Shown: piece by piece, positions 13,115 to 26,040 of the stretch
Layout: each line of letters starts with the position of its first letter
Numbering within the stretch: the first letter of the stretch is position 1
Source of the DNA: Geosiphon pyriformis
Lineage: Eukaryota; Glomeromycota; Glomeromycetes; Archaeosporales; Geosiphonaceae
DNA: 64,000 nt
Direction of reading: 5' to 3'
Assembly (NCBI GenBank): GCA_016748015.1
Contig: JAAOMT010000094.1
Location: 51,281 to 115,280, forward strand
Notes under the pieces: generated by a model
The model's input: the letters and a program-made list of their open reading frames with translations, nothing else
Told to the model about the DNA's origin: nothing
Databases searched by the model: none
Program-made: the position numbers and the translations under genes

Positions 13115-14530
13115 TAATCTTGCTTAAAATTTGAACAAATACTATTAAAACATACATAAATAGATTTTTAAATAGTTTAAAATTTAAGAGAATAGTTAAT
13201 AAAACTACTATATACTTTTTAGCTATAGACATAAATATTAGTATTAGTATATATAAGCTTTTATAATAGTTAAATTGCAAACAGTTGCTTTAGTTTTGAA
13301 ATATGTACCAGCTTTTATACAGTAATTCTATATTTGAATAGTTAAATAGTTATTAATACAGTGTTTTTGAATCAAATTTTACTATATTAAACTTTTGTAA
13401 TTATTGCTAAATTAAAAAAATGCATATTTTCAATTTAATTAGAAGCAAAAGTTTTTTGGTTAAATGATTAAAATTAAGAACTATTTGGAAATTCTGGATA
13501 ATGACAAAATTAACTTGTTAACAAAAAAAACTGTTTATTTTCTCTATTTTTTACTAAGTAGTATATATAATATTATATTATAATTAAATAAATAATAATG
13601 TTTGAAAATACTTATTATTTTGTTTGTAATTTGTATAAATTTATTTGTTATGCTTAGTAAGAAGCTGGTTCTAATTATAACATAATTTTTGGCTCACTAA
13701 TTTAAAAAATAAACTGGTTTTTAATTGTACAGATATAACATTCTAATTTATATATATTGTTTGAATTTATTAACAAAATTTCAATCAATTTGTATACATA
13801 TTTAATAAAACAATACACAAAAAATTATTGGTAACAGTTAAAAAAAGATTATATAACAAAACTTATTCTGGTGTTTTGTGTTTGTTGTATAAAAAAATGA
13901 AAATACTAGATTATGTATTTATTTATTCTAAAAATATTAATATTTGTAAGGAACTGCTGTTAAAATTTTCTAATTATTGAATATTATTGGCTGGTATTTG
14001 TATTTTTTATATCTTTATTGTGCTGTATATATCGTTTTTATATATATCTAATATAAAGTTATATACTATAATTTATAAAAATTTTATTTTAAAAGAATAG
14101 TTTTTGAAAGTTGTATTGATTTTTAAAAATAGAGAAAAAGTAGCTTTAGTTGTTATTAGATTTATAAGGCATTTAATAGAATAATACTATTTAAGAATTT
14201 GGCTCTTTAAAGCTAAGTATAAAATTAATATAGAAAAAACTAATTTAGTTAGTAATAATAATATAATGTCTGGTTTGTTTTGTGAATTACCAGCTTGTTT
14301 GTCAGATAGTGTAATTTAGTTATTAAAAGTTATCAAATCTTTTGCAATTAATTTTAATTGGCATAATTTGTGTTTTTTTTCTGATTTAGAAGATAAGATT
14401 ATTATTGATATAAATATATAGTGTTATTTAATTTAATCTAAGTAACTGATTATATATAACAAATATATAAGTTATATTTAGTTTAAACTTTTTAGTTTGA
14501 TTCTATGTACTAAATAGTAATTGAATTTTA
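13115..14530 (+). pseudogene. LINE copy C, 3' part: ORF2 RNase H and C-terminal domain
   Basis: Continuation of the LINE ORF2 remnant. It reads FLAIDINISISIYKLL near 13205 (B: FFPAIDMSIGIKVHGLL), then IKNYLEILDNDKINLL near 13480 (A: IKGHSGVPDNDRADLL), then YTKNYW and LILVFCVC near 13820-13890, and finishes FFSDLEDKIIIDINI-stop near 14370-14420 (B: FFSGLDDNPSVNIGV-stop). The 3' UTR follows to about 14530. Roughly 1 kb of ORF2, present in B between about 38830 and 39790, is missing between this piece and the 5' part. Confidence 0.8.
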
Positions 14531-15158
14531 CTTGTTAAACTATAATAAAAAAAAACAGATTTTAAGTTAAAAATAAAATTTATTATTAGCTTTTTATTAA
14601 ATTTTTAAAATTTTTATTATAATAATAATTATATTAAAACTGGTTTTAATTGGTTATTAAAAAAAATTTTAAGCAAAAAAAATTTTTTATTTAAAGCTAA
14701 AAATAATAATTATTTAACAATTAAAAATTATTTATATAACTTAAGAAAAACTTTTTAAAAAAAAACTTTTTAAGTATTAAAACTATTAAAAACAATAGAA
14801 AAAAATGTTGTTTTTTTATCATTTAGTATTTTAGTTATGGTCATAAAAATATGAAAAAAAGTTTTTTAATAATAATTTGAATTTGAATTTTTTTATTAAG
14901 TAATAAAATATATAACTGTTTTTAATTTATATATATATATTAAATAAAAATTTTATTATATATTTTAATTTTAAAAACAACATAAAAAAACTTTAAAATT
15001 TGTATTTTAATTTTTATAATATTATATTAAATTAAATTAAATTGTAAAAAAATTGAATTAACTAAGTTATATAAATTTTTTTTATTAATTACTTAATTTT
15101 GTTTAATATATTTAATAATATAATATTATTATTAATTAAAAATTAGGAATTACTAAAA
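14530..15158. other. AT-rich spacer, nothing seen
   Basis: Spacer between the 3' end of LINE copy C and the 5' end of LINE copy A. No coding or repeat structure beyond AT-rich runs. Confidence 0.6.
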
Positions 15159-15250
15159 AACTTCTTTCTCTCCTACATTCCAAATTTCTGAAATAGCACA
15201 TTTTTGAAGAAATTTTTGTTTTTTCATCTGTTTTTATCTTTTACTTTTGC

Positions 15251-17143
15251 TTGGTTTTCACAATTTCTCAACTCGCCAATCCTTTTGTTGTCTCTTTGGC
15301 ATCTAATGCTGTCAATATTATATTCATAAAGAAATTGGCCAAAGATGCTGCTACAAGTTCTGTGAGTGGTAGTTTGAGACAAAAATCAAAGATTTTGCTT
15401 AGTAAAGTCAAAAACTTAGGTGACAAAGCTGATTTTTTTTTCAAATTACCTATAAGTGAGCCTGGCCAGTATGAAAACATAGATACCTTTTTTGAAAAAA
15501 AGTTGGGACATGAGTTGGGCAAAGACTTAGGCTATGGTGCTGGCAGTGAGAGTGATGGGCCATTAGACTCTCATACCAACATCCCAAAGACTAAATGCTT
15601 CAACTCTGGTGCAGTTAAGGTTTCATCTTTGGGGCTCTGTGACTTTGGTTCTGCCATTGACAATATCAACATAGACTTACCTTCCCTTGTTCTTTTGGAA
15701 TCTCCTCTTTGTTCAATCACTTCTGTCAAAGAGAGACTCTGCTTCAAACCAACCAAATTTTTTGCACTTGACATTGGTTTGTTGGCCATTCCCGGAACTA
15801 CTCTGTGTGACAAACTCAAGGGTGTCAGAAAGCTGTTCTACAAAGTTGATGGTTTTGAGGGTGTGTTGATTCTATTAAAATTTCCAGGTATTGTTAGGAT
15901 GTTTTTTACATCTGAATCCAGTCTCACTTTGGCTAAACAGTTGGCTGTGTTTGAGAATTTTGTTGTCAACACTGATCTAAAAAAGATCAGCATATAATCA
16001 GATTGGGAAATTGTTATCAAAGAAATTCTGGTCGATCTGCCCAAATTGGCAATTAAGTCAGCTTTGGTCAAGTATGGGAAAATTTTTTCAATCAAAATAC
16101 AGCTAATTGGTCTTTGGCAGAAAGCACTTGTGGAGTTTAAGAGTTCTCAGGTCGCTGATCTGGTTGTGTCCAAATAGTCAATCTTGCTGAATAAGGACTC
16201 AGCATGGGTTGCCAAAGCCAACGCCGACAAACAAACGTGAAATTTAAGAGACAGCTATTATGCTCTCCTATACACTCTGCTGATGGGCACAACTGTCCAT
16301 GATCTCTCAGATTTAGTCCAGTCATATGGTGGGAAAACTTGTTGTATTTTTAGAAATTTGATATCTTACACACAAGCCCAATGTGCTGTCATATGCTTTG
16401 ACTCTAAAGAAGCCAGAGAGACTGCCATTTGCTCTACGCCAGTGTTTAAGAGTATCAATCTTGTCTGGGCTGGTTTGTCATCTTCTAAATATGCCACATG
16501 TGATAACTTTGGTCACATTTTCTTTGGATATAGTGATAGTGAAAAAACCTTTGGACTGGGTTTCAAAAAAAGATTTCTTTGTTTCGATTTGGATAAAAGA
16601 TGCCTTGTACTCATCTATGCCAAAAAACAAGCTCTTGTGTCTCATTCTGTCTTCTTTGGTGGTACGACTTGGGCTTCTGTGGTAAGCGGCTCCCCTAAAA
16701 ATTTGTCTTCTACACTGTTCATTGAAACCAATATGAACATAGGACCAGTTGGCAGTTCGATATCTGAGGTTGCAATTCTAGCTTCATGTGTTAGTGTTCT
16801 CAAGCATTTGTTTGAGAATGTATCTGACCAGATAGCTAACATTTCACATAAGTTGGACAGGTTATTGGCAGTTTTGTTGGCAAGTTTTGTTGTTTTGCTT
16901 ACTTCCAAACATATCCTTGTGCTGGATATAACTGTTGACACTTCATTATTTGTTTTTCCTGTGCCTAGTGTGGTTGCTGCTATCATCCAAGACATTTTTC
17001 CAAGTGGTTCCTGAGTTTTAACTGTGAAAGTAGGTGGCCTGGAGGCTAGTCTGTTGGTTCTAGAGAATTTAATTAAAACAATAATGAATAAGTTGGACTC
17101 TTTTGGTTCTGGCAGTGGTATGGTACTCCATTCCCTTCCCTAA
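15251..17143 (+). pseudogene. LINE copy A ORF1 (RNA-binding / gag-like protein)
   Basis: ORF1 of the LINE, presumed to bind element RNA. One frame is kept from 15251 to the TAA at 17141-17143, interrupted by TAA at 15998, TAG near 16174, TGA near 16238 and TGA at 17012-17014. Several stops replace Trp of copy B or of the family (for example SK-stop-SILL where B has SMWSVFM). The middle region, which runs through SDWEIVIKEI and IFSIKIQLIGLWQKALVEF, looks like an RRM-type fold as in other two-ORF LINEs (inference). The zinc knuckle at about 16489-16530 reads YATCDNFGHIFFGY: the first and last Cys of CCHC have become Tyr, consistent with TGT to TAT. No ATG start is identified, and translation from 15251 would begin with TTG. 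Confidence 0.85.
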
Positions 17144-20100
17144 TAAGTAGTTTAGCCTGGAAAATTGTTACTTGTAATGTTAAAGATATGAATGTTCCTG
17201 CTAAGCAGAAAGACATTATTAGGTAACATATGGTTTTGAATAATAACATTTTAATAATTATTGAGACTAAGCTATGCTTCAGTGTTAAGTCTTAGATTGT
17301 GAATAAGTTTCCTGATGTGAGAGTATTTATATTAGGTCTGGATGCTGGGTTTTTAGGTGCAGGTGTCACTTTAATTATAAATAAAAATTTAGCCAAGCAT
17401 GTTTCAAAAATCTCTGAGATTCTGAGTAGGCTTTTAATAGTTTGTTTACTATTCAAAAACAAACAATCCATCTCTGTGTTGGGTTTGTATGTGGAGGCTT
17501 CTTAGGATAGGCATATGATTCAGGCTGGTTTTGTTAACTCTTTTATAGCCAGAACTTATAATAAGAGTACTTTTGTTATATTAGGTGGTGATTTCAATGA
17601 GGATGGAAACAAACATAGCTTTAGCTTTAGTAAATGTGTGGATTTTGGTTTAGTCAATACATTAGTTAATAGTCTCTACATTAAGGCTTCTACTTGGAAT
17701 AATTTCAGGGGCATTGAAAGGACCATTGATTTTGTTTTTATTTCACAGAGTTTGAGTAATGCTTTGATAAATGGGCAAATTGTGGATGTGGATGAGTTCT
17801 TTAATACTGATTACAGTTTTGTTCAAATTACAATTGGTCTTGGTGGGATTTTAGATCCTGTTTTAAAAGCTATTTGTGTTCAAGCCAATAAAGACAAGTG
17901 GAAGTTTAATGTTAAAAATGCTGATGGGATTAAATGGAAGTGGTATAGAAATGTATTTCATGAGAATTTTGCCATGTTTTCCAATGAGTTTGCGAATTTT
18001 CACTGTTTGTCTGATTTGGATAGCATGTGGTGTATTATTTGCAAAGCCATCTGCTTCTCAGCAAATGAAGTTTTCTCAAAGACCTGGTCTAAAGGTTTTG
18101 ATAGTAGTTATACCAAGTGCTTTTCTCGTTTTCATAGATTGGAACTTTTGGTTTCTAAATTGGTAAAGGCCTCATGTTTTGTGTTATCAGATGAGTTTGT
18201 TTCCCTTTTGGACATTTGGGTTTCTTTGGATTTCATTAATGCTTCTGCTGTCAAATTTCTCTTCCTTTTGGGATCTTATTTTGATGCTATCAGGTCAGCT
18301 TTGGTGAAGGTTAGGAAATATTATCATTCACTTAAGATGATGGAATCAAAACGTGCTCGGAATTTTCAGATCAAGCTGGCAATTGACAAAAAAATGGAAA
18401 ACTTTAGGTTAAATAAAGACCAGATTATTAGGAATGTACTTGAGAGACCATTTCACAAAGTTATATTGGATCATTTGGTTGTGAATGAGGACCTTATTTT
18501 GGAACCTGGTTTGGTTAAATTTCACACTGATAGAATTATAGAGGGATGGACCAGAAAGCATATGGTAGTTGGTAACATTTTGGATGACTGAAGTCACCAG
18601 TTTCAACTCTTGGAGTATGTCTTTAATGATGCCTTTTCAAATATTATGCACCCAATTGAGGCAGATGAGTTTTTTGGTGTGGTTCTAGATCTGCCTGATA
18701 ATAAAGCTGCTGGCCTTTCTGGTATTTCGAATGAGCTATGGAAACATTGTGACAGGTCTGTTTTAGATTCACTTTTGGTCTTTTTGAACTCTTGTTTGGT
18801 TTGTGAGGCTGTTCCAGGCTTTTGGAAAGAGGCCTGAGTGTCTATGATTCCTAAACTCTATAATTGGGAAGAAGTTCTTACAAATACCTGACCTATTGTA
18901 CTGATTGAAACTGTCTGTAAAATTCTCTCCAAAATTCTCTCTAACAGAATCTCTTTGGTATGTAGTAAGTATGATGTTCTTTGTAGTGACAATTTTTCAG
19001 TCCTTAAAGGTATGACAACACAGTCTCCTATTTTTGCTATTGGTTCAGTGGCTAAAGATGCTTTGAAAAAGAATCGTGAACTTTGGTTGGTTTTATAAGA
19101 CATGAGAAAAGCATATGATTTGGTTGGCTGGGAACATTTGAGAAAAAGTTTGGTCAGAATCAAAATGTGCAGTAAATTCATAAGATTTTTTGAGAATATT
19201 TACAATGGCCACATGAACAGAGTAATGACTGATTTTGGATTGACTGATAGTTATAGTGTTTGTGATGGCTTGGATTAAGGAGAAGTGTTTTCACCTCTTC
19301 TTTGGCAAATTTTTTATGACACTTTGCTGTGTGAGGTTAAGAAACAAGAGGCAGTGTATGGTTACAAGCTGAACTCATATTACATTGTCAAGACTGGTTG
19401 TGTGGATCCACAGAATGGCTTTATATTCTTTTTTGCTGCAGGTGCTTTTGTTGATAACACTATATGAGTTGGTTCTAGTCAGGTGGCCACACAACATATT
19501 CTCAATATTGCCAGTGAATTTTTCAGATTAAGTAATATATTGATCAATAATGACAAGACTGTAGTGATCCCAATTAATTGTAGAGTGATGGCACCTTTTT
19601 TATCTATCAGTAATGCTCCTATTTCTATTGCCAAAAAGGGGGTGTCTCACCATTATCTGGGTGTTTTTCTCTTTTTTGATGAATTGTCTAAGCCCAGTCT
19701 GGCCAAAGCACATTTTGATGTTCGGTTTTTTGCCAATTTAGTACTGAAAAAAGCAATTTCGGACAAACAGTTTTCTTACTTGGTTTCAGTAGTTCTTCAT
19801 TCTATCATTGGTTATAAAACCCAGTTTAGCTTTGTTTCTGCTAGTGTGTGCCAAAAATGGGATGTTTTGATTTGAAAAAGTCTACAACTGAAGTCAAATC
19901 TTCCTCTGGATTTTCCTAATAACATCTTACACCACTCTTTGTTTTATGGCTTGAAGACTTTTAAGCAAATTCAAGCCAAAGGCAAGGTTGCCGTTGTGGT
20001 GTGCTTCACTAACTCTGTTGAAATTTTGGGCCGGTTGTTCATGTATAGGTTGCATGACTTGCAGGTTTCAAGTTGGCATTCAGTACATTTTTTGTGTTCT

Positions 20101-21831
20101 CCAGTTTGCATTAGTGTTAATCTTTTAAACAACTTCTTGGCAGGTGTGGTTTGAGTCTTTCTTAACTCTGGTTTATTCTTGGGCAACCTTGTTTGTGATG
20201 CTTTTTGCTTCTGAAATGAAACTTCTTTATCTGAGATCTTTGGCAAGTCAATGTATTTTAGGTGTTTCCCCTCTCTTTGTCATTATTGAATAGCTTTTGT
20301 TAAGCAGCTTTGATGCCAAAATGATGCTGTCTTTGATTAGAAAACTTTTAAGCAGTGGAAAAGGCTCAATCCTCATGGTCCTGTTTTTGTCTGGTTTGCT
20401 GCTGCTGTTCACCATCTTCATATTGTTGGTTCTTTTAATGTTGGCTTATCTCCTCTGGTTGCTACCTCTGTAAAAGACATTCTTGATTCCCATGAATTTA
20501 GATCAATGCATGATCGGTTGTTTGGCCTTGGTGCCTCCGATTTTTCTGTGTACACAAATGGTTCTCTTTGTGGCTTGAGAAGCATGAATATGAAAGCTGG
20601 TGCTGCCACATTTTTCAAGGACATTAACTTGGGTCTTGGAGTAGAAGTGTTTGGCATGGTTTTTTCCACATTAGCAGAGCTTCAGGCTATTGCATTGGCT
20701 CTTGAGTGTGTTCCTAGTTCAAGTTCAGTCTATCTATTCTCTGACAGCCAAGCTGCACTAGATACATGTAAATCTGAATTATTATTGTTGGCTCTGGATT
20801 TTCGAAATAAATGTTGGGTTGAGCATTGGCATATTGCTGGAATTATACATGACAGAAATTTGAACATTGGCTGGCATAAGATCAAAGGTCACTCAGGTGT
20901 TCCAGATAATGATAGAGCTGACTTGCTTGCTGGTGTTTTTTCCCATTCAGGCCAGCTCCTTCATTTCTGGCTCAAGAAATGTTTTATCTTGGCTAATGGC
21001 AATACTGTTTCTGGAAACTCTAGGCACTTTGTTCGTGATATTTTTCAGTCTATTCATCATGCAAGCTAAAAAATTGGCCTTGGTGCCAAAATTGTGAACA
21101 GTTGTATTTTTCCAGATATTAATTGGTTTAAGTCATTCCTTGTTTGGCATCCTAACTCTCACATGACTGCTGGCTTCACAAGTTGCTGCTCGGCCAGCTT
21201 TTGTTCTTATTTTATAAAAGCTTTATATCATAGACTACCTGTTGCTGTTCGAAAATGCCTCTATGATAGATGTTATCCCAGTGTGATATGTCTATATTGT
21301 GGTGATATTGAGTTGTCGGACCATGTTTTTTCTTGTATGTTTGATATGGCTGCTTGGTTCCAATTGTTTGTTGATTTTGTCTCCACTTGGAGAACTGTTT
21401 TTGGTCTGTCCTATACCTCCTCTTATGTATCACAAATGCTATCCAATTGTTTGGCTGATTTGGAGCTTGTTGCCTTGCTGTGCAAAGGTTTTGTGCTTGT
21501 GAATTGGTGCCAGAAGGCCACTTCTTGCTTTGACAACTCTAAGGTTGCATTTGGTAAGGTGATTGAGTTTGTTCATGATTTGTGTTTGTCTTTTAGGAAT
21601 GATATTTGGCTGGTCTGTTCCAAGCATTGTGTCTATATAGAGAAACATAGTCTGATCCTTCGCAATGGTTCAATTTTTGTCTCGGTGTCTGGTAATGTGT
21701 CAGTGTTTTTGGCCTGAATGGTTAGACTGCTTGGTATTGATGATACATTTGGTGTTAGTTTTGGACTGCACAGCTTCTGCTGGTTTTTTTCAGGTATAAG
21801 TAATTCGGTTTTTGCGCATATGAGTATGTAG
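17143..21831 (+). pseudogene. LINE copy A ORF2 (endonuclease, RT, RNase H)
   Basis: ORF2 polyprotein for target-primed reverse transcription. A single frame runs about 1560 codons, broken by roughly a dozen stops. Endonuclease: WKIVTCNVKDMNVP near 17158, IIETKL near 17257, LGGDFNE at 17581-17601, IDFVFIS, and TDYSF near 17809, where copy B has MDHSA (catalytic His to Tyr, C-to-T). RT: NKAAGLSGISNELWKH near 18700, VSMIPKLYNW near 18838, DNFSVLKG near 18988, LLW near 19300, and FVDNTI at 19447-19464, where the second catalytic Asp is Asn. RNase H: YTNGS near 20551 (Asp to Asn), ELQAIALALE, SDSQAALD, GHSGVPDNDRAD. The C-terminal zinc finger CLYCGDIELSDHVFSC near 21289 is intact. The start ATG seen in copy B is ATA here (17143-17145). 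The family end is TAG at 21829-21831, after a premature TGA at 21715-21717. Confidence 0.9.
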
Positions 21832-21959
21832 TGTAGTCTTGATTGGCTTGAATAACTAGTCACATATAGGAAAAGCATAATTCACATCTAGTTTAGATCA
21901 TTATTTTAATGTATTGTTACTAGACAGTGTTTGGATTTTACTTATTAAAATGTTAAAAA

Positions 21960-22040
21960 AAAAAATTAGATTTTAAAAATGTTAAAAAAATAAATAAATT
22001 TATTTATTTATTTTTTTATTAATAAATGCAATTTAATTAC
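21960..22040. other. Junction between the tails of LINE copies A and D
   Basis: A-rich and T-rich tract where the A-rich tail of copy A (+) meets the 3' end of copy D (-). The two tails together make an imperfect A/T inverted repeat. Confidence 0.5.
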
Positions 22041-24631
22041 TATTTAATACAAAAAATCAAACTAAAAAACTCTAATTAAATATAATTTATACACTTTCTA
22101 TATATAATTAGTTATTTACTAATTAAAATTACATTACATATTTATTTTTACTATTATATTACTATCTAAATCAGAAAAAAACAACCAAAATTTACAAAAC
22201 TCAAAACTAATAGTAAAAGCTTTATTAATACCAAACAAATAAACTATACTATTTGATAAGTAAAACAACAAAAAATATAACAGTCTAAAAACTACATCTA
22301 TATTACTAACCAAATTATTACTTTTTATATCAATTCTAAATTTATTTAACAATTTACATTACTATTTTGTAATACTTAACAAACTTATAAGCAAATTTTA
22401 TTACTATTAAAACTGCTTTTTTTTTATTCTTAAATACCAACATTATTTCTTCAAACTACTTTTTTATAACAAAATTTTTACAAAAAATCTTATACAAATT
22501 TATGTTAAATAAGCTCAAAAAAAAAGTTTAATAATAATAAAACCTTAATACCAACCAAAAATTTCTAGCAAGTAACTAAATTTCACATTATTTTTTTATA
22601 TAAAATAGCATTTTTTGAACAAATAAAAACATAATTAAAAAATTTTATTTTGCTATACAGTAAATATAATACACTAAAATAGCATTTATTATAAAGTTTT
22701 TTTTAAAAACAATTGACAATTATTTAAAAATGGTTTTTATTATATAAATATGCAAATTTAAAGATACTTTACTAGTAAACTCAGATTATATATGTGGATT
22801 TGAATGCCAAATTACTGTAATATAAACTTAATTAATGTATTAAATAAATAAATCAGTCATAATTTTTACATTAAAACTGCTTTTTATTAGATTTGACAAA
22901 CTAATTTGTAAATTTTATGTACAAAATAACAGATATTACCAAATACAGCCAAATTATTAACCATAATAAATTTCTCTAAAACACAATAAAAAAAAACATA
23001 TTTGAATGAAAAGTAATATTAGTAAGCATATTTATTAAATTATTGCTTTTATTATCTAAATAACTCTTGATTTTTATTTACTTTATTAAACTGGTTTTAT
23101 CTTTAATTAAATTGGCAACATGTTTCTGTTTTAATTAACAACTGTCACGAAAATCAAAACAACATGAGTTCAAATTTGAAGTACATATATCAATTGCTAC
23201 TTGACTGTTTAAATACAAAATTATAAAATAAAACAAAGATATATACTTTAAAGCCAAAACAACTGCTTATAATTTTGCTATTATTAAGAACATAAAACTC
23301 TAAATTTTTACCTTAATATTTATAGTAATGTTAAAAAAATAAGTCATTGTTTTATAATTAATATGTAAAAAAATTTTATTCTTTAATAATTTATTAATAT
23401 AAACAAAAAAACTTTTAAACTAAATTTCATGTAAATGTTTCTAAACAGCCAAAAATTTACCAAAATTCAAAATATTAAAAACATTATAAGTTAAAAATAC
23501 ATTTAACAAATCAAAACTAGAGTCAATTATAAATTTAAAAGCCATATTAAACCATTAAGACACTAGATTTTTCAGATTTAACTTTTTCTAATAATAAAAT
23601 ATTTTTTAATTCATAATTATATCCTGTTTATTTAACAATCTATTATTAAAAATTACATCAAAATATTTCAAAAAGTTAACTATACTATAGTAATAAAAAG
23701 TTTTTAAAATAATTAATATCAAAAACTTACTAAAATCACAAAAAGTAATGGACATGTTATTAGCTAATAAGAACTTATTGTTCAAAAAAACTTTTATCAT
23801 ATTTACAAATAAATTATTTATTGAATTAACTTTTAATTTTACAAGAAACTGCAAAAAATTTACAAGTTCTTATCTTAACATTTGCAAATCTAAAAACCAA
23901 TAATTAAAGAACTTTAAAAGCATTAAAAAAAGCAATTAATAAAGCTGTTTTGCTTTTAACTTGTATTTGCTTAAAAGTTTTTAAATTATACAAAAAAAAA
24001 TAATATAATAATTTACTAAAAAAATTTTTCAGCAAATTAATTTTGGTCTTAAGTCTTTTTTTTACAAAAATATTCTATTTGCTACACATATTTTTTAAAA
24101 TAAAACTAAACTGAGTTTTATAATTAACTATTAAATACAAAACAACTAATACCAAATAAAAAAACTGTTTATTTAATATAGTTTTTCTCAATATAATATT
24201 CAAAAAAAATCTAACATCTGAATATGCTTTAATCAAGCTTGGCTTAGATATATTTTTAATTAACAAAAAATATTTAAATATTTGTAAGACTTGCTTTTTT
24301 TTATTATAATAATTAACAGTTTATTAATAGACAAAAAAACAACTTTAATTTTTTTATTAATAAGAATAGACACCAAATTTTTATTTTTAATTAAAATATT
24401 ATTTATTGAAAAAAATTTGCTGGTAATATCCAAAATATATTGTGTAAATATATAACTATTTCTTATTCAAAATATATTATTAACAAAAGCATTTATTGCA
24501 AAAACTAAAATTTTGTTTAAACTGTTTTTTACTTTTTCTGTTTTAACAACAAACTTAGTGTCAATTTAATTATTACATAAATGTTTATATTTCTTGTTTT
24601 TACACAAAAAAAATCATAAAATATTTTTTAG

Positions 24632-25350
24632 TATTATTAAAAGTTTTGGTTTCTTTTTTTAATATTTGTTAATATTATATTGTTATTAATTTATAATTAT
24701 AAAAAACAATAAACTTTCAATAACTGAATTTATTTTCAAATTATCTTTTATAATTTGGCTTGCTAGACTTGTAAATAAAATGGCCAATTTTATACTAGTT
24801 ATTTGTATAATTATTTTGCAATAAAAGCTAACTTTTTTTCAGAAAATACTCATTTGAAAGCTCATAAAAAATGTGTAATTATTTTGTTATAAAAGTCAAC
24901 TCTTTTACAGAATTTTTATTTGTAGACTACTTTAATATATATTTAAAAAAAAATATAAAAAAATATAAAAAAAATAATTTTGTTTGTAGAAAAATTGTTT
25001 TCTGTTTAGATTTGAAGTTATTAACAAATTACTAAAATTAATAATTAATTAATTTTCAAATTTTGGTTAGAATTTAAAGAATTTTAAAACATATGATAAC
25101 ATAAAAAAATATAATAATATATAATAATTTAAGATAATATAAGATAATACACAATAATAGAAAATAGCACAAAATAACAAGTTATAATATAAAATAACTA
25201 GTTATAGTATAAAAAACAAAACAATAACAGAAATAATAAGTAATAGTTAATAATAACAAATAATTAAAAGCAATTTTGTAAAATTAGAGAATATATATAA
25301 AAATAAGTAGTTTTAACAGATAGAAAAAGACAAATAAAAAACAAAAATCT
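24632..25350 (-). mobile_element. Old LTR, reverse orientation, same family as the 27502 LTR
   Basis: From 24632 the plus strand matches the reverse complement of the LTR at 27502-28177 almost base for base once C-to-T and G-to-A changes are allowed. Examples: CAATAACTGAATTTATTTTC near 24718, AAATGGCCAATTTTATAC near 24777, and two copies of a TGTAATTATTTTG...AGTCAACTC block at about 24804-24858 and 24872-24922 that correspond to the tandem block of the younger LTR. The left edge abuts LINE ORF2 sequence. The right edge is not resolved because the matching part of the younger LTR contains the assembly gap and this copy turns into AT-rich near-repeats at about 25080-25260. Confidence 0.75.
25080..25300. 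repeat. AT-rich degenerate short-period repeat
   Basis: Runs of ATAATATAAGATAATAC-like words with spacing near 10-20 bases. It lies within or just beyond the old reverse-oriented LTR and may be the decayed counterpart of the 20-bp array at 27721-27825 (inference). Confidence 0.4.
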
Positions 25351-25909
25351 ATTTTCTTAAAACATATCTTAGCTTTAAAACTTGTTAAACTTTTTATTTT
25401 ATTTATTTTATATTTTTTTATTCATTATTAAATAAAAATATTATTCAATCTATTTATATATGATCACAAAATTTGGGTTATTAAAATCAAATTAATTGTT
25501 TTTTTTATCTTTGTTTTAGACCAGAATTTATTAGCATAAACAACTTTAAAATTTTAATAACTTGAACCAATTGCTTTTGATTATAGTGATTAATGATATT
25601 AATTCTTTTTTTTTTTTTTTAATTTTTAATTTTTAAATTTTTTTTTTTTCTTAATTCTCTTTTTTTTTTGTAGAATGACAACAAAAAAATTGATTGTCTG
25701 AGAATAAACTTTATAATAATCTGGTAAAAGAAAAAAGCTTTTTTTAAGTTTAAATAATAATTTTATTTTATCAACTTACCAAAAAGACAAAAAGACAATA
25801 TCAAACTTTAGCAACTATACTTAATTAACTTGAAGAAAATAGCTCAAATTTACAACTGTAAACTACCAAAATGTATTTTTACATCTTATAATCAAAAAAC
25901 TCTACAAAT

Positions 25910-26040
25910 AAATTTACATATAATAGAAATTTTTAGAGACTAATAAATTTTAATATGTTTTCTGTACAATCAAAAAAAACTTCATAGTTTTTTTATACAC
26001 CAAATATTATCATAATATTTTATCAAGTTTATCTATAATA
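25910..26040. repeat. Segment shared with 7205-7340
   Basis: About 130 bases resembling 7205-7340 in the same orientation; both carry the pattern TTTTTA(A/G)AGACT(G/A)ATAAATTT and later ACACCAAATATTATCA / ACACTAAATATTATCA. At 7205 one end abuts LINE copy C. At about 26050 the other end abuts the LINE copy D linker. It is therefore likely a fragment of a second interspersed element that inserted into both LINE copies. Its identity is unknown. Confidence 0.5.

Larger units (their letters stand above)
15160..21960 (+). mobile_element. LINE copy A, near full length
   Basis: Non-LTR retrotransposon of about 6.8 kb with two long frames: ORF1 with a degraded CCHC knuckle, and ORF2 with apurinic-endonuclease-like endonuclease, reverse transcriptase, RNase H and a C-terminal zinc finger. 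The 5' end is near the AACTTCTTTCTCTCC motif. The 3' UTR contains TAACTAGTCACATA and ends in an A-rich tail near 21955-21970. GC content is visibly higher than in flanking DNA. Both frames run in constant phase but contain multiple stops, so it is a recent but dead copy. Its 3' end faces the 3' end of copy D across about 80 bases. Confidence 0.9.

Noticed and set aside
13086-13280. Minus-strand 64-codon hydrophobic frame
   Set aside because: It lies antisense to the LINE copy C RNase H remnant and is an AT-rich shadow.
22134-24266. Separate small genes on the minus strand
   Set aside because: Each short frame aligns to a consecutive part of LINE ORF2, so they are pieces of one decayed copy.
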